Shown piece after piece: positions 39,861 through 49,966 of a stretch of DNA of 51,507 bases; the first letter of the stretch is position 1, and every line of letters starts with the position of its first letter. Location of the stretch: positions 1-51,507 of the forward strand of contig CADACB010000022.1 in NCBI GenBank assembly GCA_902786345.1, given 5' to 3'. The position numbers and the translations under genes were made by a program. A model generated the notes under the pieces. The model searched no databases, was not told where the DNA came from, and saw nothing but the letters and a program-made list of their open reading frames with translations. This stretch comes from an uncultured Ruminococcus sp. (lineage in GTDB: Bacteria; Bacillota; Clostridia; Oscillospirales; Acutalibacteraceae).

Positions 39861-41480
39861 GTGATAAGCGGTGCTGAAATAATGGTAAAATGTCTTCAGA
39901 AGGAGGGCGTAGAGATAGTCTTCGGTTATCCGGGTGCTGTTATCTGTCCTTTTTTTGATGAACTTCACAATACCGATATTAAGGCTGTTCTTGTACGTCA
40001 GGAACAGAATGCTGCACATGCAGCAAGCGGATATGCAAGAGCTCTTTCAAAGGTCGGAGTATGTGTTGCAACCTCAGGTCCGGGTGCGCTTAATATGATC
40101 ACAGGTATAGCAACTGCATATATGGATTCAATACCGTTGATAGCAATAACCGGACAGGTTAAGAGTGATGTTTTGGGCAGGGATGTTTTTCAGGAGGCGG
40201 ATATTACCGGTGCGTGTGAATCCTTTGTAAAACACAGCTACCTTGTAAAGGACACTGCCGATCTTCCCCGTGTGTTCAGGGAGGCTTTTCATATTGCATC
40301 AACAGGCAGACCCGGTCCTGTGCTGATAGATGTACCGGTGGATATTCAACAGGGTGAAATCGAAGAATTTACATATCCCGAAAAGGTAAATATAATAGGC
40401 TATAAGCCCAGTGTACACGGACATCCTATGCAGATAAAAAGAGCACTTGAGATGATATATGCTTCAGAGCGTCCGGTAATTTGTGCCGGCGGAGGTGTGC
40501 TCACATCCGGAGCAAAGCCTAAATTCCGTGAGTTTATTGAAAAAACGGGTATACCTGTTGTATCTACTATGATGGGAATAGGCATTATGCCGTCAGATGA
40601 TCCTCAGTATATAGGAATGCTCGGCTCTCACGGACGAAAGGCAGCCAATATAACCGTACACAACGCGGACCTAATCATACTTTGCGGTGCAAGAGTAGGT
40701 GATCGTGCTGTAGCGTCTCCTGATCAGGTTGTTGAACACGCAAATGTAATACATATAGATATTGATCCGGCTGAGATCGGAAAGAATATGAAAACTTCTA
40801 TTCCTATTGTAGGTGATATGAGGAATGTTCTTAATCAGCTTCTTAAAGATATAGACTATAAAACTCCGTCCGGATGGATAGAACAGGTAACACTTTGGAA
40901 AAAGGAGTATGAACCTGTGCCGGACAGGTTTGATGGTTATGTAGAGCCTAAAAGCTTTATAGCAGATCTTTCGGGTATGGTGCGTGCAAAGGCAATAATG
41001 TGTGCAGATGTCGGACAAAATCAGATATGGTGTGCAAATAACTGTCGTCTGCGTGACGGACGTTTCTTTACCTCAGGCGGTATGGGAACTATGGGGTATT
41101 CCGTTCCTGCTGCCATCGGTGCAAAGCTTGCAAGACCTTCAAGGGATGTTATTGCTGTGTGCGGTGACGGATCGTTTCAGATGTCTATGAATGAGCTTGC
41201 AACAATTGCTGTTGAAAAGCTCAACATAAAAATAATTATTATGAGAAATACCGTTCTTGGAATGGTGCACGAGTTGCAGGATAAATTTTACGGCAGCCGG
41301 TATGCTGTTACTGAGCTTGAAACTGTTCCTGATTTTGTCAGCCTTGCACAGTCATACGGTATTGAAGCTGCATATGCTTCAAGCAATGATGAAGCTCTGG
41401 AGCTTTCAAAAAATATGCTGAAAAGTGATAAACCCTTTGTTCTTGTATGTAATGTGCATCCCGGAACAACATCAATATAA
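39861..41480 (+). CDS. ilvB: Acetolactate synthase large subunit
   Basis: 539 residues. ThDP enzyme: catalytic Glu48 in RQEQNAAH, FAD-type middle domain, ThDP-binding GDGSFQMSMNEL (435 on). It joins two pyruvates, or pyruvate and 2-ketobutyrate, at the first common step to Val, Leu and Ile. GTG start with AGGAGG 6 nt upstream. ilvN follows after 12 bp, which supports the anabolic form over the catabolic AlsS. I see no T-box or leader peptide before it. Confidence 0.94.
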   Translation: MISGAEIMVKCLQKEGVEIVFGYPGAVICPFFDELHNTDIKAVLVRQEQNAAHAASGYARALSKVGVCVATSGPGALNMITGIATAYMDSIPLIAITGQVKSDVLGRDVFQEADITGACESFVKHSYLVKDTADLPRVFREAFHIASTGRPGPVLIDVPVDIQQGEIEEFTYPEKVNIIGYKPSVHGHPMQIKRALEMIYASERPVICAGGGVLTSGAKPKFREFIEKTGIPVVSTMMGIGIMPSDDPQYIGMLGSHGRKAANITVHNADLIILCGARVGDRAVASPDQVVEHANVIHIDIDPAEIGKNMKTSIPIVGDMRNVLNQLLKDIDYKTPSGWIEQVTLWKKEYEPVPDRFDGYVEPKSFIADLSGMVRAKAIMCADVGQNQIWCANNCRLRDGRFFTSGGMGTMGYSVPAAIGAKLARPSRDVIAVCGDGSFQMSMNELATIAVEKLNIKIIIMRNTVLGMVHELQDKFYGSRYAVTELETVPDFVSLAQSYGIEAAYASSNDEALELSKNMLKSDKPFVLVCNVHPGTTSI

Positions 41481-41492
41481 GGAGGCACCGTG

Positions 41493-41984
41493 ATGAAATA
41501 TACATTGTCAGTTTTAGTGGAAAACCACCCCGGTGTTCTTTCAAAGGTTTCAGGATTGTTTTCACGCAGAGCCTTCAATATTGAAAGTCTTGCCGTTGGT
41601 ATCACGGAAGATCCTAATATATCAAGAATGACGATTGTTGCAGATGGTGACGAATATGTCATTGAGCAGCTTGAAAAACAGCTTAATAAAGTAATACCTG
41701 TTATAAAAGTCAGAACATATACAAATGGAGAATTCATCAGCAGAGAACTTTCCCTTATCAAGGTAAGCTGTCAACCGAAGCAAAGAGTTGATATAATGGC
41801 AATTGCCGAGCTGATGGAAGCAAAGATCGTGGATGTTTCAGTAAATACAATAACCCTGCAGTTTGCAGATACGATTGAACGCTTTGAAACACTTACCGAT
41901 CTTTTAAAGCCGTATGGTATCCGTGAGATCGTCAGAACCGGAACAGTGGCAATTGAAAAGGATTCTATTGCCTGCCGTAAATGA
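41493..41984 (+). CDS. ilvN: Acetolactate synthase small subunit
   Basis: 163 residues: N-terminal ACT domain (YTLSVLVENHPGVLSKVSGLF, RAFNIESLAVG) that binds valine for feedback inhibition, and a C-terminal domain with DIMAIAELMEAKIVDVS. It activates and regulates IlvB. GGAGG lies 7 nt before ATG 41493. Confidence 0.95.
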   Translation: MKYTLSVLVENHPGVLSKVSGLFSRRAFNIESLAVGITEDPNISRMTIVADGDEYVIEQLEKQLNKVIPVIKVRTYTNGEFISRELSLIKVSCQPKQRVDIMAIAELMEAKIVDVSVNTITLQFADTIERFETLTDLLKPYGIREIVRTGTVAIEKDSIACRK

Positions 41985-42037
41985 TAATCTAACGAATTTC
42001 ATAAATATATGCCGCCCATAAGACGGCGAAATTTTAA

Positions 42038-43069
<1,032 letters not shown>

Positions 43070-43133
43070 TTGTTTTATCTGATTGCATTACTCCTGGTGT
43101 TCACTGTTCAGGTTTAATAATTGATAAAATTTT

Positions 43134-43176
43134 AAACACACTATCATCTTTAACGTACGATAGTGTGTTTATTTTT
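43134..43176 (+). terminator. Terminator of the ilv operon
   Basis: AAACACACTATC pairs with GATAGTGTGTTT, then ATTTTT. Confidence 0.9.
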
Positions 43177-43186
43177 ATTGTGCGGC

Positions 43187-43215
43187 TTTACTATTTTCTG
43201 AAAAGCTGATATAAT
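43187..43215 (+). promoter_or_regulatory. Promoter of the methyltransferase gene
   Basis: TTTACT, 17-nt spacer, TATAAT. Confidence 0.5.
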
Positions 43216-43247
43216 TATCCGGTAATCGAAAACTTGGAGGAGAGAAT

Positions 43248-44474
43248 ATGGCGTTCAAGGCGAGAGAATATCCCTATATAAAAATTTCAAAAAAAGCTGA
43301 GAATAGTGTATTGCACGGACATCCGTGGGTATATGACGGAGAATTAAAAGAGACAAGCGGTATTACTGAAAACGGTGAGCTGGTCGATGTTCTGGGTTCA
43401 TCCGGACAATATCTTGGAACAGGGTTTTATAATGATAATTCAAAAATAAAAATAAGAATCATATCCACAAATGCAAATGATAAATTTGATGAAGCCTTTT
43501 TTGAAAGGCGAATAAGATATGCGTGGGAATACCGTAAAACCGTAATGAGAAACGATCTGAACTGCTGTAGAGTTATTTTTGGTGAAGCAGATACATTTCC
43601 CGGACTTACCGTTGATAAGTTCAATGATATACTTGTAACTCAGACACTTTCACTTGGAATTGAAAAACGTAAGCATATAATTTTTCCGCTGCTTTATAAA
43701 ATTCTGAATGAGGACGGTATTAGAATAAAAGGAATATATGAAAGAAATGATGTGTCAATACGCAAGCTTGAAGGTATGACTGAAAATAAGGGGTTTTACA
43801 ACCTTGACGGTGTTATGTCACCTGAAAGCACTTCTGTTATAATAGATGAAAATGGGATAAAATATAATGTTGATTTTGAAAACGGTCAGAAAACAGGTTT
43901 TTTTCTCGATCAGAAATATAACAGGCTTGCAGCAGCTAAAATAGCTAAGGGCAAAAGGGTATTGGATTGCTTTACACATACAGGCTCGTTTGCACTCAAT
44001 GCAGTAATGGGTGGGGCTGAACACGTATGTGCTGTTGACATTTCAGATGATGCGGTTAAAATGGCTGAGAAAAATGCAAGGCTTAACGGTTTTGAGGATA
44101 AGATGTCGTTCAGGACTGCAAACGTATTTGATCTTCTTCCTACAATACCAAAAAGTGAAGGCTTTGATTTTATAATTCTTGATCCGCCTGCCTTTACAAA
44201 ATCAAGGGCTACCGTAGATAGTGCGATCAGAGGTTACAAAGAGATAAATCTCAGGGCAATGAAGCTCCTTCCAAGGGGCGGCTATCTTGCAACCTGCTCC
44301 TGCTCTCATTTTATGCGTGATGATCTGTTCAGATCAATGCTTAGAAGTGCCGCTTATGACGCTCACGTTTCACTCAGACAGATAGAAGCACGTCAACAAG
44401 CTCCTGATCATCCTATTCTCTGGAATGTTCCTGAAACCGATTATCTTAAGTTCTATATTTTTCAGATAGTTTAA
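43248..44474 (+). CDS. RlmI-like rRNA methyltransferase
   Basis: 408 residues: N-terminal PUA domain (about 5-80), a linker, and a C-terminal SAM-binding fold with VLDCFTHTGSFALNA, the acidic AVDIS, the catalytic-loop DPPAF, and ATCSCSHFM, where the Cys of TCSCS is the family nucleophile. E. coli RlmI makes m5C1962 of 23S rRNA; the target here is inferred. GGAGGAG lies 6 nt before ATG. Single gene. Confidence 0.9.
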   Translation: MAFKAREYPYIKISKKAENSVLHGHPWVYDGELKETSGITENGELVDVLGSSGQYLGTGFYNDNSKIKIRIISTNANDKFDEAFFERRIRYAWEYRKTVMRNDLNCCRVIFGEADTFPGLTVDKFNDILVTQTLSLGIEKRKHIIFPLLYKILNEDGIRIKGIYERNDVSIRKLEGMTENKGFYNLDGVMSPESTSVIIDENGIKYNVDFENGQKTGFFLDQKYNRLAAAKIAKGKRVLDCFTHTGSFALNAVMGGAEHVCAVDISDDAVKMAEKNARLNGFEDKMSFRTANVFDLLPTIPKSEGFDFIILDPPAFTKSRATVDSAIRGYKEINLRAMKLLPRGGYLATCSCSHFMRDDLFRSMLRSAAYDAHVSLRQIEARQQAPDHPILWNVPETDYLKFYIFQIV

Positions 44475-44525
44475 ACTGAATGATTATGTAAAAACAAAAA
44501 ATATGAAGAAAAATAAAAATAATCC

Positions 44526-44554
44526 TTGCAATTTTTGATTGTATGTGTTATAAT
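44526..44554 (+). promoter_or_regulatory. Sigma-A promoter of rpmE
   Basis: TTGCAA, 17-nt spacer, TATAAT, with ATGTGT before the -10. Confidence 0.75.
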
Positions 44555-44594
44555 TCGTATGTTATCTATGGAGAAACGAAAGAGGTGAGTAAGA

Positions 44595-44798
44595 ATGAAG
44601 GAGAACATACATCCTAATTATCAGCAGACAACTATCACTTGTGCTTGCGGTAATGTAATTGAGACAGGTTCAACAAAGAGCAATATCAGAGTTGAAATTT
44701 GTTCAAAATGTCACCCGTTCTTCACAGGCAGACAGAAGCTTGTAGACACAGGCGGACGTGTTGATAAATTCAAAAAGCGTTACGGTATGGGTAAGTAA
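44595..44798 (+). CDS. rpmE: 50S ribosomal protein L31, zinc-binding form
   Basis: 67 residues. Zinc ligands Cys16 and Cys18 (CAC) and CSKC (36-39) are kept, so this is the C+ form; the C-minus form would replace it in zinc shortage. KFKKRYG at the end is typical. GAGGTGAG lies 5-8 nt before ATG. It has its own promoter and terminator. No Zur box was recognised. Confidence 0.95.
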   Translation: MKENIHPNYQQTTITCACGNVIETGSTKSNIRVEICSKCHPFFTGRQKLVDTGGRVDKFKKRYGMGK

Positions 44799-44821
44799 TA
44801 ATCGGATAACAGATCCGACCG

Positions 44822-44853
44822 GGGGCGGCACAGGTTTTGTGTCGTCTTTTTTT
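44822..44853 (+). terminator. Terminator of rpmE
   Basis: GGCGGCACA pairs with TGTGTCGTC (G-T pairs included), then TTTTTTT. Confidence 0.8.
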
Positions 44854-44871
44854 CTTTATGAGGGGTGGATT

Positions 44872-45495
44872 ATGCAGCAGTATAAGACGATCGGAAAAAA
44901 AGCTGCCGATGAATTCACAGAGCAGCGTTCAAGATTCATAGGTTATGTATGTCCTGTAAAAAATGAAGAAGAAGCTCTGGCTTTTATAAATGATATAAAG
45001 AAAAAGCACTGGGATGCAAGACATAATGTATATGCCTATGTTCTGCGTGAAGGTGGAATACAAAGATACAGCGATGATGGTGAACCTCACGGAACTGCCG
45101 GAGTTCCGGTGCTTGATGTTATATTGAAGTCGGGTGTAACTGATGCTGCGGTGGTTGTAACAAGATATTTTGGAGGAATACTTCTTGGTGCAGGAGGACT
45201 TGTTCGTGCATATACAAAAAGTGCACGACTTGCTCTTGAGGCAGGAAATATAATAACAATGAAGGTCTGCAATGTTTGCAGGATAACCTGTGATTATAAT
45301 CAATACGGAAGATTAAGCGGACTTATTCCGTCCTGCGGAGGGGTTGTAGACAACACCGATTTTGGAGAAAATATAATTATTGAATTTCATATTTCCCCGG
45401 AAAACTACGGCAGCTTTACAAAGCAGCTTGCAGATATTACCTGCGGAAGTATTGAACCGGAAATTACAGATGAGGATTTTTTTGAAATGGAATAA
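44872..45495 (+). CDS. YigZ/IMPACT family protein
   Basis: 207 residues. UPF0029 N-terminal domain: EFTEQRSRFIGYVCPV, HNVYAYVLREGG, YSDDGEPHGTAGVPVL, VVVTRYFGGILLGAGGLVRAYT; then a DUF1949 C-terminal domain. A conserved but poorly understood family linked to translation control. GAGGGGTGG lies 3-9 nt before ATG 44872; the frame to 44758 runs back through the rpmE terminator. Confidence 0.92.
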   Translation: MQQYKTIGKKAADEFTEQRSRFIGYVCPVKNEEEALAFINDIKKKHWDARHNVYAYVLREGGIQRYSDDGEPHGTAGVPVLDVILKSGVTDAAVVVTRYFGGILLGAGGLVRAYTKSARLALEAGNIITMKVCNVCRITCDYNQYGRLSGLIPSCGGVVDNTDFGENIIIEFHISPENYGSFTKQLADITCGSIEPEITDEDFFEME

Positions 45496-45519
45496 TGAAA
45501 GTAAAAAGGAGAGCAGAGT

Positions 45520-45846
45520 ATGCTTATTGATTTTAATGAAATGAAGGAGCTTTGCATTGAAAATATGAATAACGGCAGTGGCAGAGTCAATTCAAAAATG
45601 TTTATGAATGAAAACGGAAAAGTTATATTATGCCGAATCTCTCAGGGTGCATCTATAGGTGAGCATATTCAAAAATCGGGAAATGATATAAACTATGTTA
45701 TAAGCGGCGTTGGAAAGGCAATATGTGACGGCAAAGAAGAACAGCTATATAAGGGAGTGTGTCACTATTGCCCGAAAAACTCTGTTCATTCAATAATAAA
45801 TACAGGTGATGAAGACCTTGTTCTGTTTACAGTTGTGGACGGATAA
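45520..45846 (+). CDS. Cupin-domain protein
   Basis: 108 residues, a single small beta-barrel. Cupin motif 1 region reads GASIGEHIQKSGNDINYVISG, with one His and a shifted second ligand; motif 2 reads HYCPKNSVHSIINTG. Metal-binding sugar or regulator cupins share this form; substrate unknown. AAGGAG lies about 8 nt before ATG. It is 24 bp after the YigZ gene, likely in one transcript. Confidence 0.8.
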   Translation: MLIDFNEMKELCIENMNNGSGRVNSKMFMNENGKVILCRISQGASIGEHIQKSGNDINYVISGVGKAICDGKEEQLYKGVCHYCPKNSVHSIINTGDEDLVLFTVVDG

Positions 45847-45931
45847 ATCTTTTTTAAAATTGTAAGAATAAATAAAGGTATAAGGTTTTTTTTTGCGTAT
45901 ATTATTACAGAAAGAAACGGAGGGGGTTCTT

Positions 45932-46930
45932 GTGAATATACGTGAGCAGCTTGAATATACAGAAAAACAGATACTTTCGCCTTATGCCTGTCTTGCAGTT
46001 AATACAAAGGGACGGCCGCGTGTTGATGAAAAGTGCAGTGTAAGAACGGATTTTCAACGTGACCGTGACAGAATAATCCACTGTAAGGCATTCCGAAGAT
46101 TAAAGCATAAAACTCAGGTTTTTCTTTCGCCTGAGGGAGATCACTACAGAACACGGCTTACTCATACGCTTGAGGTTGCTCAAATTGCAAGAACAATTGC
46201 AAGAGCATTGAGGCTGAATGAAGACCTGACCGAAGCTATCTCGCTTGGACACGATCTTGGACATACACCTTTCGGACATGCAGGTGAAAGAGCACTTAAC
46301 GAGATTGTACCCGGAGGCTTTCATCATTATGAACAAAGCCTGAGAGTTGTGGATAAGCTCGAAAAAAACGGCAGAGGTCTGAACCTTACATATGAAACAA
46401 GAAACGGAATTGTCTGCCATACAAGAGGAAAAGAGGCTGATACCCTAGAAGGCAGAATCGTCAGACTTGCAGACAGAGTTGCATATATCAATCACGATAT
46501 AGATGATGCAATAAGAGCGGGTGTGATTTCCAATAAAGATATTCCGGCTGATATTTCAAGAATTCTCGGAGATACAACTAACTCACGGATAAACACACTG
46601 GTTCTGTCTGTTATTAATAATACCGATAATGATACTCTTAAAATGTCTCCTGAAATACAGGATGCTTTTGATAAGCTGCATGTCTTTATGTTTGACAGCG
46701 TCTATTCAAATGACTATGCTAAACACGAAGAAAAGAAAGTCCCCGAACTTATTTATCTTTTATATAAATACTTTAAAGAGCATTCTGAGCTTTTACCTGA
46801 GGAAAATAAAAAAACTGCTGATGAAGAAGGCATTGAAAGGGCAGTATGTGATTATATTTCGGGAATGACAGATCATTTCGCCACAGAAAAATTCAGGGAG
46901 TTATTTATTCCGGGAGCGTGGCATCTGTGA
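45932..46930 (+). CDS. dgt: dGTPase-like HD phosphohydrolase
   Basis: 332 residues. HD-domain metal ligands: TRLTHTLEV (first His), SLGHDLGHTPFGHAGE (HD and catalytic His), and NHDIDDA late Asp. It hydrolyses dNTPs to nucleoside and triphosphate. GGAGGGGG lies 5-9 nt before GTG 45932; the extra 13 codons upstream are outside the ribosome site. It precedes dnaG by 32 bp, a common clostridial order (dgt-dnaG-rpoD). Confidence 0.9.
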   Translation: MNIREQLEYTEKQILSPYACLAVNTKGRPRVDEKCSVRTDFQRDRDRIIHCKAFRRLKHKTQVFLSPEGDHYRTRLTHTLEVAQIARTIARALRLNEDLTEAISLGHDLGHTPFGHAGERALNEIVPGGFHHYEQSLRVVDKLEKNGRGLNLTYETRNGIVCHTRGKEADTLEGRIVRLADRVAYINHDIDDAIRAGVISNKDIPADISRILGDTTNSRINTLVLSVINNTDNDTLKMSPEIQDAFDKLHVFMFDSVYSNDYAKHEEKKVPELIYLLYKYFKEHSELLPEENKKTADEEGIERAVCDYISGMTDHFATEKFRELFIPGAWHL

Positions 46931-46962
46931 ATATCCGACAAAATAAAAAAGGGGGGAGATAA

Positions 46963-48729
46963 TTGCCTATACCGGAGGAATTTATACAGGAGCTTAAGCT
47001 CAGGTCTGATATAGCCGATGTTATTTCAGGTTATGTCAATTTAAAAAAAGCCGGGCGAAATCTTGTAGGACTGTGTCCCTTCCATAATGAAAAAACTCCG
47101 TCATTCAGTGTTTCACCCGAAAATGGGTTTTTCCATTGTTTTGGATGCGGAGCAGGCGGAGATGTAATAACGTTTATAAAAAGAATTGAAAATCTTGATT
47201 ATATTGACGCTGTAAAATTTCTGGCTCAGAAGGCAGGAATGTCTGTGCCGGAGGATAATAAAAACGATGGACTTACGCGGTTTAGAAACAGAATTTATGA
47301 GGCTAACCGTGAAGCCGCCAGATTCTTTCATAAAATGCTTTATACAAATGAAGGTTCAAAGGCGCTTGAATATCTGAGAGGAAGACAGCTTTCGGAAAAA
47401 ACCATTATACATTTCGGACTGGGATATTCTCCAAAGTCAAGATATGAGCTTGTAAATTATCTGAAAAGCAAGGGCTTTACAAATAATGAGCTTATACAGG
47501 CAAACCTTGCCAACAAATCCGGCCGGGGTTATCTGTTTGACAGATTTTCAGACAGGGTTATGTTCCCAATAATGGATCTCAGAGGCAACGTGATTGCATT
47601 CGGCGGACGAATAATGTCTGATATGAAGCCGAAATATCTAAATACATCAGACACGCCAGCTTTCAATAAAAGCCGAAATCTTTTTGCATTACAGTTTGCA
47701 AAGAATAAGGCAAACGGCCAGCTTATCCTTGTTGAAGGATATATGGATGTTATAGCACTTCATCAGGCAGGCTTTGAAAATGCAGTAGCAACTCTTGGAA
47801 CCGCTCTTACTCAGGAGCAGGCAACGGTCATAAAAAGATATTGTGACGAGGTTGTAATATGCTATGATGCCGACGATGCCGGACAGAAGGCAACATCACG
47901 GGCAATTTCTATACTTCGCCCCACCGGACTGCATATAAAAATACTCACTGTTCCAAGCGGAAAAGACCCTGATGAGTTTATAAAATCATATGGAGAACAA
48001 GGGCCTGCAAGGTTTCGTATGCTTCTTGAAAAAAGCGGAAATGATGCTGATTTCAGACTTCGCAAGCTCAGGGAAAAATATAATACCGACATCACAGAAC
48101 AAAGGGTAGAATTTCTTACCGAGGCTGCAAAGCTAATATCGTCATTCGATAACAGTATTGAGCAGGACATCTATATATCAAGGCTTGCCGGTGAGCTTGA
48201 GGTCGAAAAAAATGCCATAAAACAACAGGTTATGCGTTACCGAAAAAAGAATTCCCGTGAATATATAAAAAGGGAACAGCGTGAAATACAGAATAATTTG
48301 TCCGCAAGAAATGACAGAATAAATACAGAAAAGGCATATAACCTCAGAGCGGCTAATGCAGAAGAGGCGTTGATTGCACTTCTTATGTATAATCCCGATG
48401 CGGCACAGTCTGTTTTTAAAAGACTTCTGCCTGAGAAATTTATCACATCATTTAACCGAAAGGTTTATGAAACCATTAAAAAACGTGCAGATGCAGGCTT
48501 TGATTTTTCCATTACCGATATTTCCGGAGAGTTTTCAAACGACGAGATGAGCAGGATTACAAAGCTTCTTGCCTCACACCCAAGGGAAACAGATCCTGTT
48601 TCGGCAGCAAACGACTATATAGCCGTACTTGAAGATGAAGCTGAAAAGCTCACTCCGGAACAAATAGCCTATGCGGATACACAAATGCTTATGGCTCGTC
48701 TTAAGAAATTAAAGGAAAAGAAGAAATAA
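46963..48729 (+). CDS. dnaG: DNA primase
   Basis: 588 residues. CHC2 zinc finger C38, H41, C59, C62 (CPFH...CFGC); TOPRIM catalytic Glu258 in LVEGYMD and Asp302, Asp304 in YDADDAG; C-terminal helicase-binding region from about 430. It makes RNA primers for the replication fork. TTG start with GGGGGGAG 5 nt upstream. rpoD follows 14 bp later, the classic macromolecular synthesis operon. Confidence 0.96.
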   Translation: MPIPEEFIQELKLRSDIADVISGYVNLKKAGRNLVGLCPFHNEKTPSFSVSPENGFFHCFGCGAGGDVITFIKRIENLDYIDAVKFLAQKAGMSVPEDNKNDGLTRFRNRIYEANREAARFFHKMLYTNEGSKALEYLRGRQLSEKTIIHFGLGYSPKSRYELVNYLKSKGFTNNELIQANLANKSGRGYLFDRFSDRVMFPIMDLRGNVIAFGGRIMSDMKPKYLNTSDTPAFNKSRNLFALQFAKNKANGQLILVEGYMDVIALHQAGFENAVATLGTALTQEQATVIKRYCDEVVICYDADDAGQKATSRAISILRPTGLHIKILTVPSGKDPDEFIKSYGEQGPARFRMLLEKSGNDADFRLRKLREKYNTDITEQRVEFLTEAAKLISSFDNSIEQDIYISRLAGELEVEKNAIKQQVMRYRKKNSREYIKREQREIQNNLSARNDRINTEKAYNLRAANAEEALIALLMYNPDAAQSVFKRLLPEKFITSFNRKVYETIKKRADAGFDFSITDISGEFSNDEMSRITKLLASHPRETDPVSAANDYIAVLEDEAEKLTPEQIAYADTQMLMARLKKLKEKKK

Positions 48730-48743
48730 CAGGAGGTTTTATT

Positions 48744-49859
48744 ATGATAGCAGCACCACAGCCGGATAAAAAAACAGTACTTAAGGATCTTATGGAAATG
48801 GGTAAGGCAAAAGGACAGCTTACCAATAAGGAGATTCTTGACGCCATTGGCGAAATGGATATTGACCCGGAACAGCTTGAAAAATTCTATGATACACTTG
48901 AAACAAACGGTGTAGAGATTGTAGAAACGCTTGACGATATAATCCTTGATGATGTTGAGCTTTCTGCAATATCCGCAGAAACCAATATAAATGATGAAGA
49001 CGCCGACGGCGAGCCGGTTGTTGAGAATATCTCAATTGATGATCCGGTAAAAATCTATCTTAAAGAGATAGGCCGCGTGCCGCTTCTTACTCCTGACGAG
49101 GAGCTTGACCTTGCAATACGTATATCAGACGGTGATGTTTCCGCCAAGAAAAGACTTTCAGAGGCCAATCTTCGCCTTGTTGTCAGCATTGCCAAAAGGT
49201 ATCTTGGACGAGGAATGCAGTTCCTTGATCTTATACAGGAGGGTAACCTGGGACTTATCAAGGCTGTTGAAAAATTCGATTATACAAAAGGCTTTAAGTT
49301 CTCCACATATGCTACCTGGTGGATAAGGCAGGCAATAACAAGAGCAATTGCAGACCAGGCAAGAACCATCCGTATTCCCGTTCATATGGTTGAAACAATA
49401 AACAAAGTAAAGAAGGTATCAAGTCAGCTTCTCCATCAGAACGGTCACGAGCCTACAGCCGAGGAAATATCTGAAGTTCTCGGTATGCCTACGGATAAGG
49501 TAAGGGAAATAATGAGAGTTGCTCAAGAGCCTGTTTCCCTTGAAACACCTATAGGTGAAGAAGAAGACAGCCACCTTGGTGATTTTATTCCCGATGATGA
49601 CGCTCCTGCACCGCAGGATGCAGCTTCACACACACTACTTAAGGAGCAGCTTTCAGACGTTCTTGCAACACTTACTCCAAGAGAGGAAAGGGTCTTAAGA
49701 CTAAGATTTGGTCTTGAAGACGGACGTTCACGTACGCTTGAAGAGGTTGGCGAGGTATTTAATGTTACCAGAGAACGTATCAGACAGATAGAAGCAAAGG
49801 CACTTCGCAAGCTTCGTCATCCAAGCCGCAGTAAAAAGCTTAAGGATTTTCTTGATTAA
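48744..49859 (+). CDS. rpoD: Primary sigma factor RpoD/SigA
   Basis: 371 residues. A short region 1.1, region 1.2 [20 protein letters not shown], region 2 with [17 protein letters not shown] and [13 protein letters not shown], region 3 ([13 protein letters not shown]), region 4.2 [18 protein letters not shown] and the closing [13 protein letters not shown]. It recognises the TTGACA/TATAAT promoters seen throughout the window. AGGAGG lies 7 nt before ATG. A serine recombinase converges on its 3' end. Confidence 0.97.
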   Translation: MIAAPQPDKKTVLKDLMEMGKAKGQLTNKEILDAIGEMDIDPEQLEKFYDTLETNGVEIVETLDDIILDDVELSAISAETNINDEDADGEPVVENISIDDPVKIYLKEIGRVPLLTPDEELDLAIRISDGDVSAKKRLSEANLRLVVSIAKRYLGRGMQFLDLIQEGNLGLIKAVEKFDYTKGFKFSTYATWWIRQAITRAIADQARTIRIPVHMVETINKVKKVSSQLLHQNGHEPTAEEISEVLGMPTDKVREIMRVAQEPVSLETPIGEEEDSHLGDFIPDDDAPAPQDAASHTLLKEQLSDVLATLTPREERVLRLRFGLEDGRSRTLEEVGEVFNVTRERIRQIEAKALRKLRHPSRSKKLKDFLD

Positions 49860-49937
49860 AATAATTTATAAAACCGGTACGGGCTTTAGGCTGATTCCGA
49901 AAAGGATGTTTTCAGTTTAAGGCGGTGCCCTATGCGC

Positions 49938-49966
49938 AGGCGGACAGTTTAGGTTGTCCGCCTTTT
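49938..49966 (+). terminator. Terminator of rpoD overlapping the recombinase end
   Basis: AGGCGGACA (49938-49946) pairs with TGTCCGCCT (49955-49963), then TTTT on the plus strand. The right arm lies inside the last codons of the recombinase gene. Confidence 0.75.
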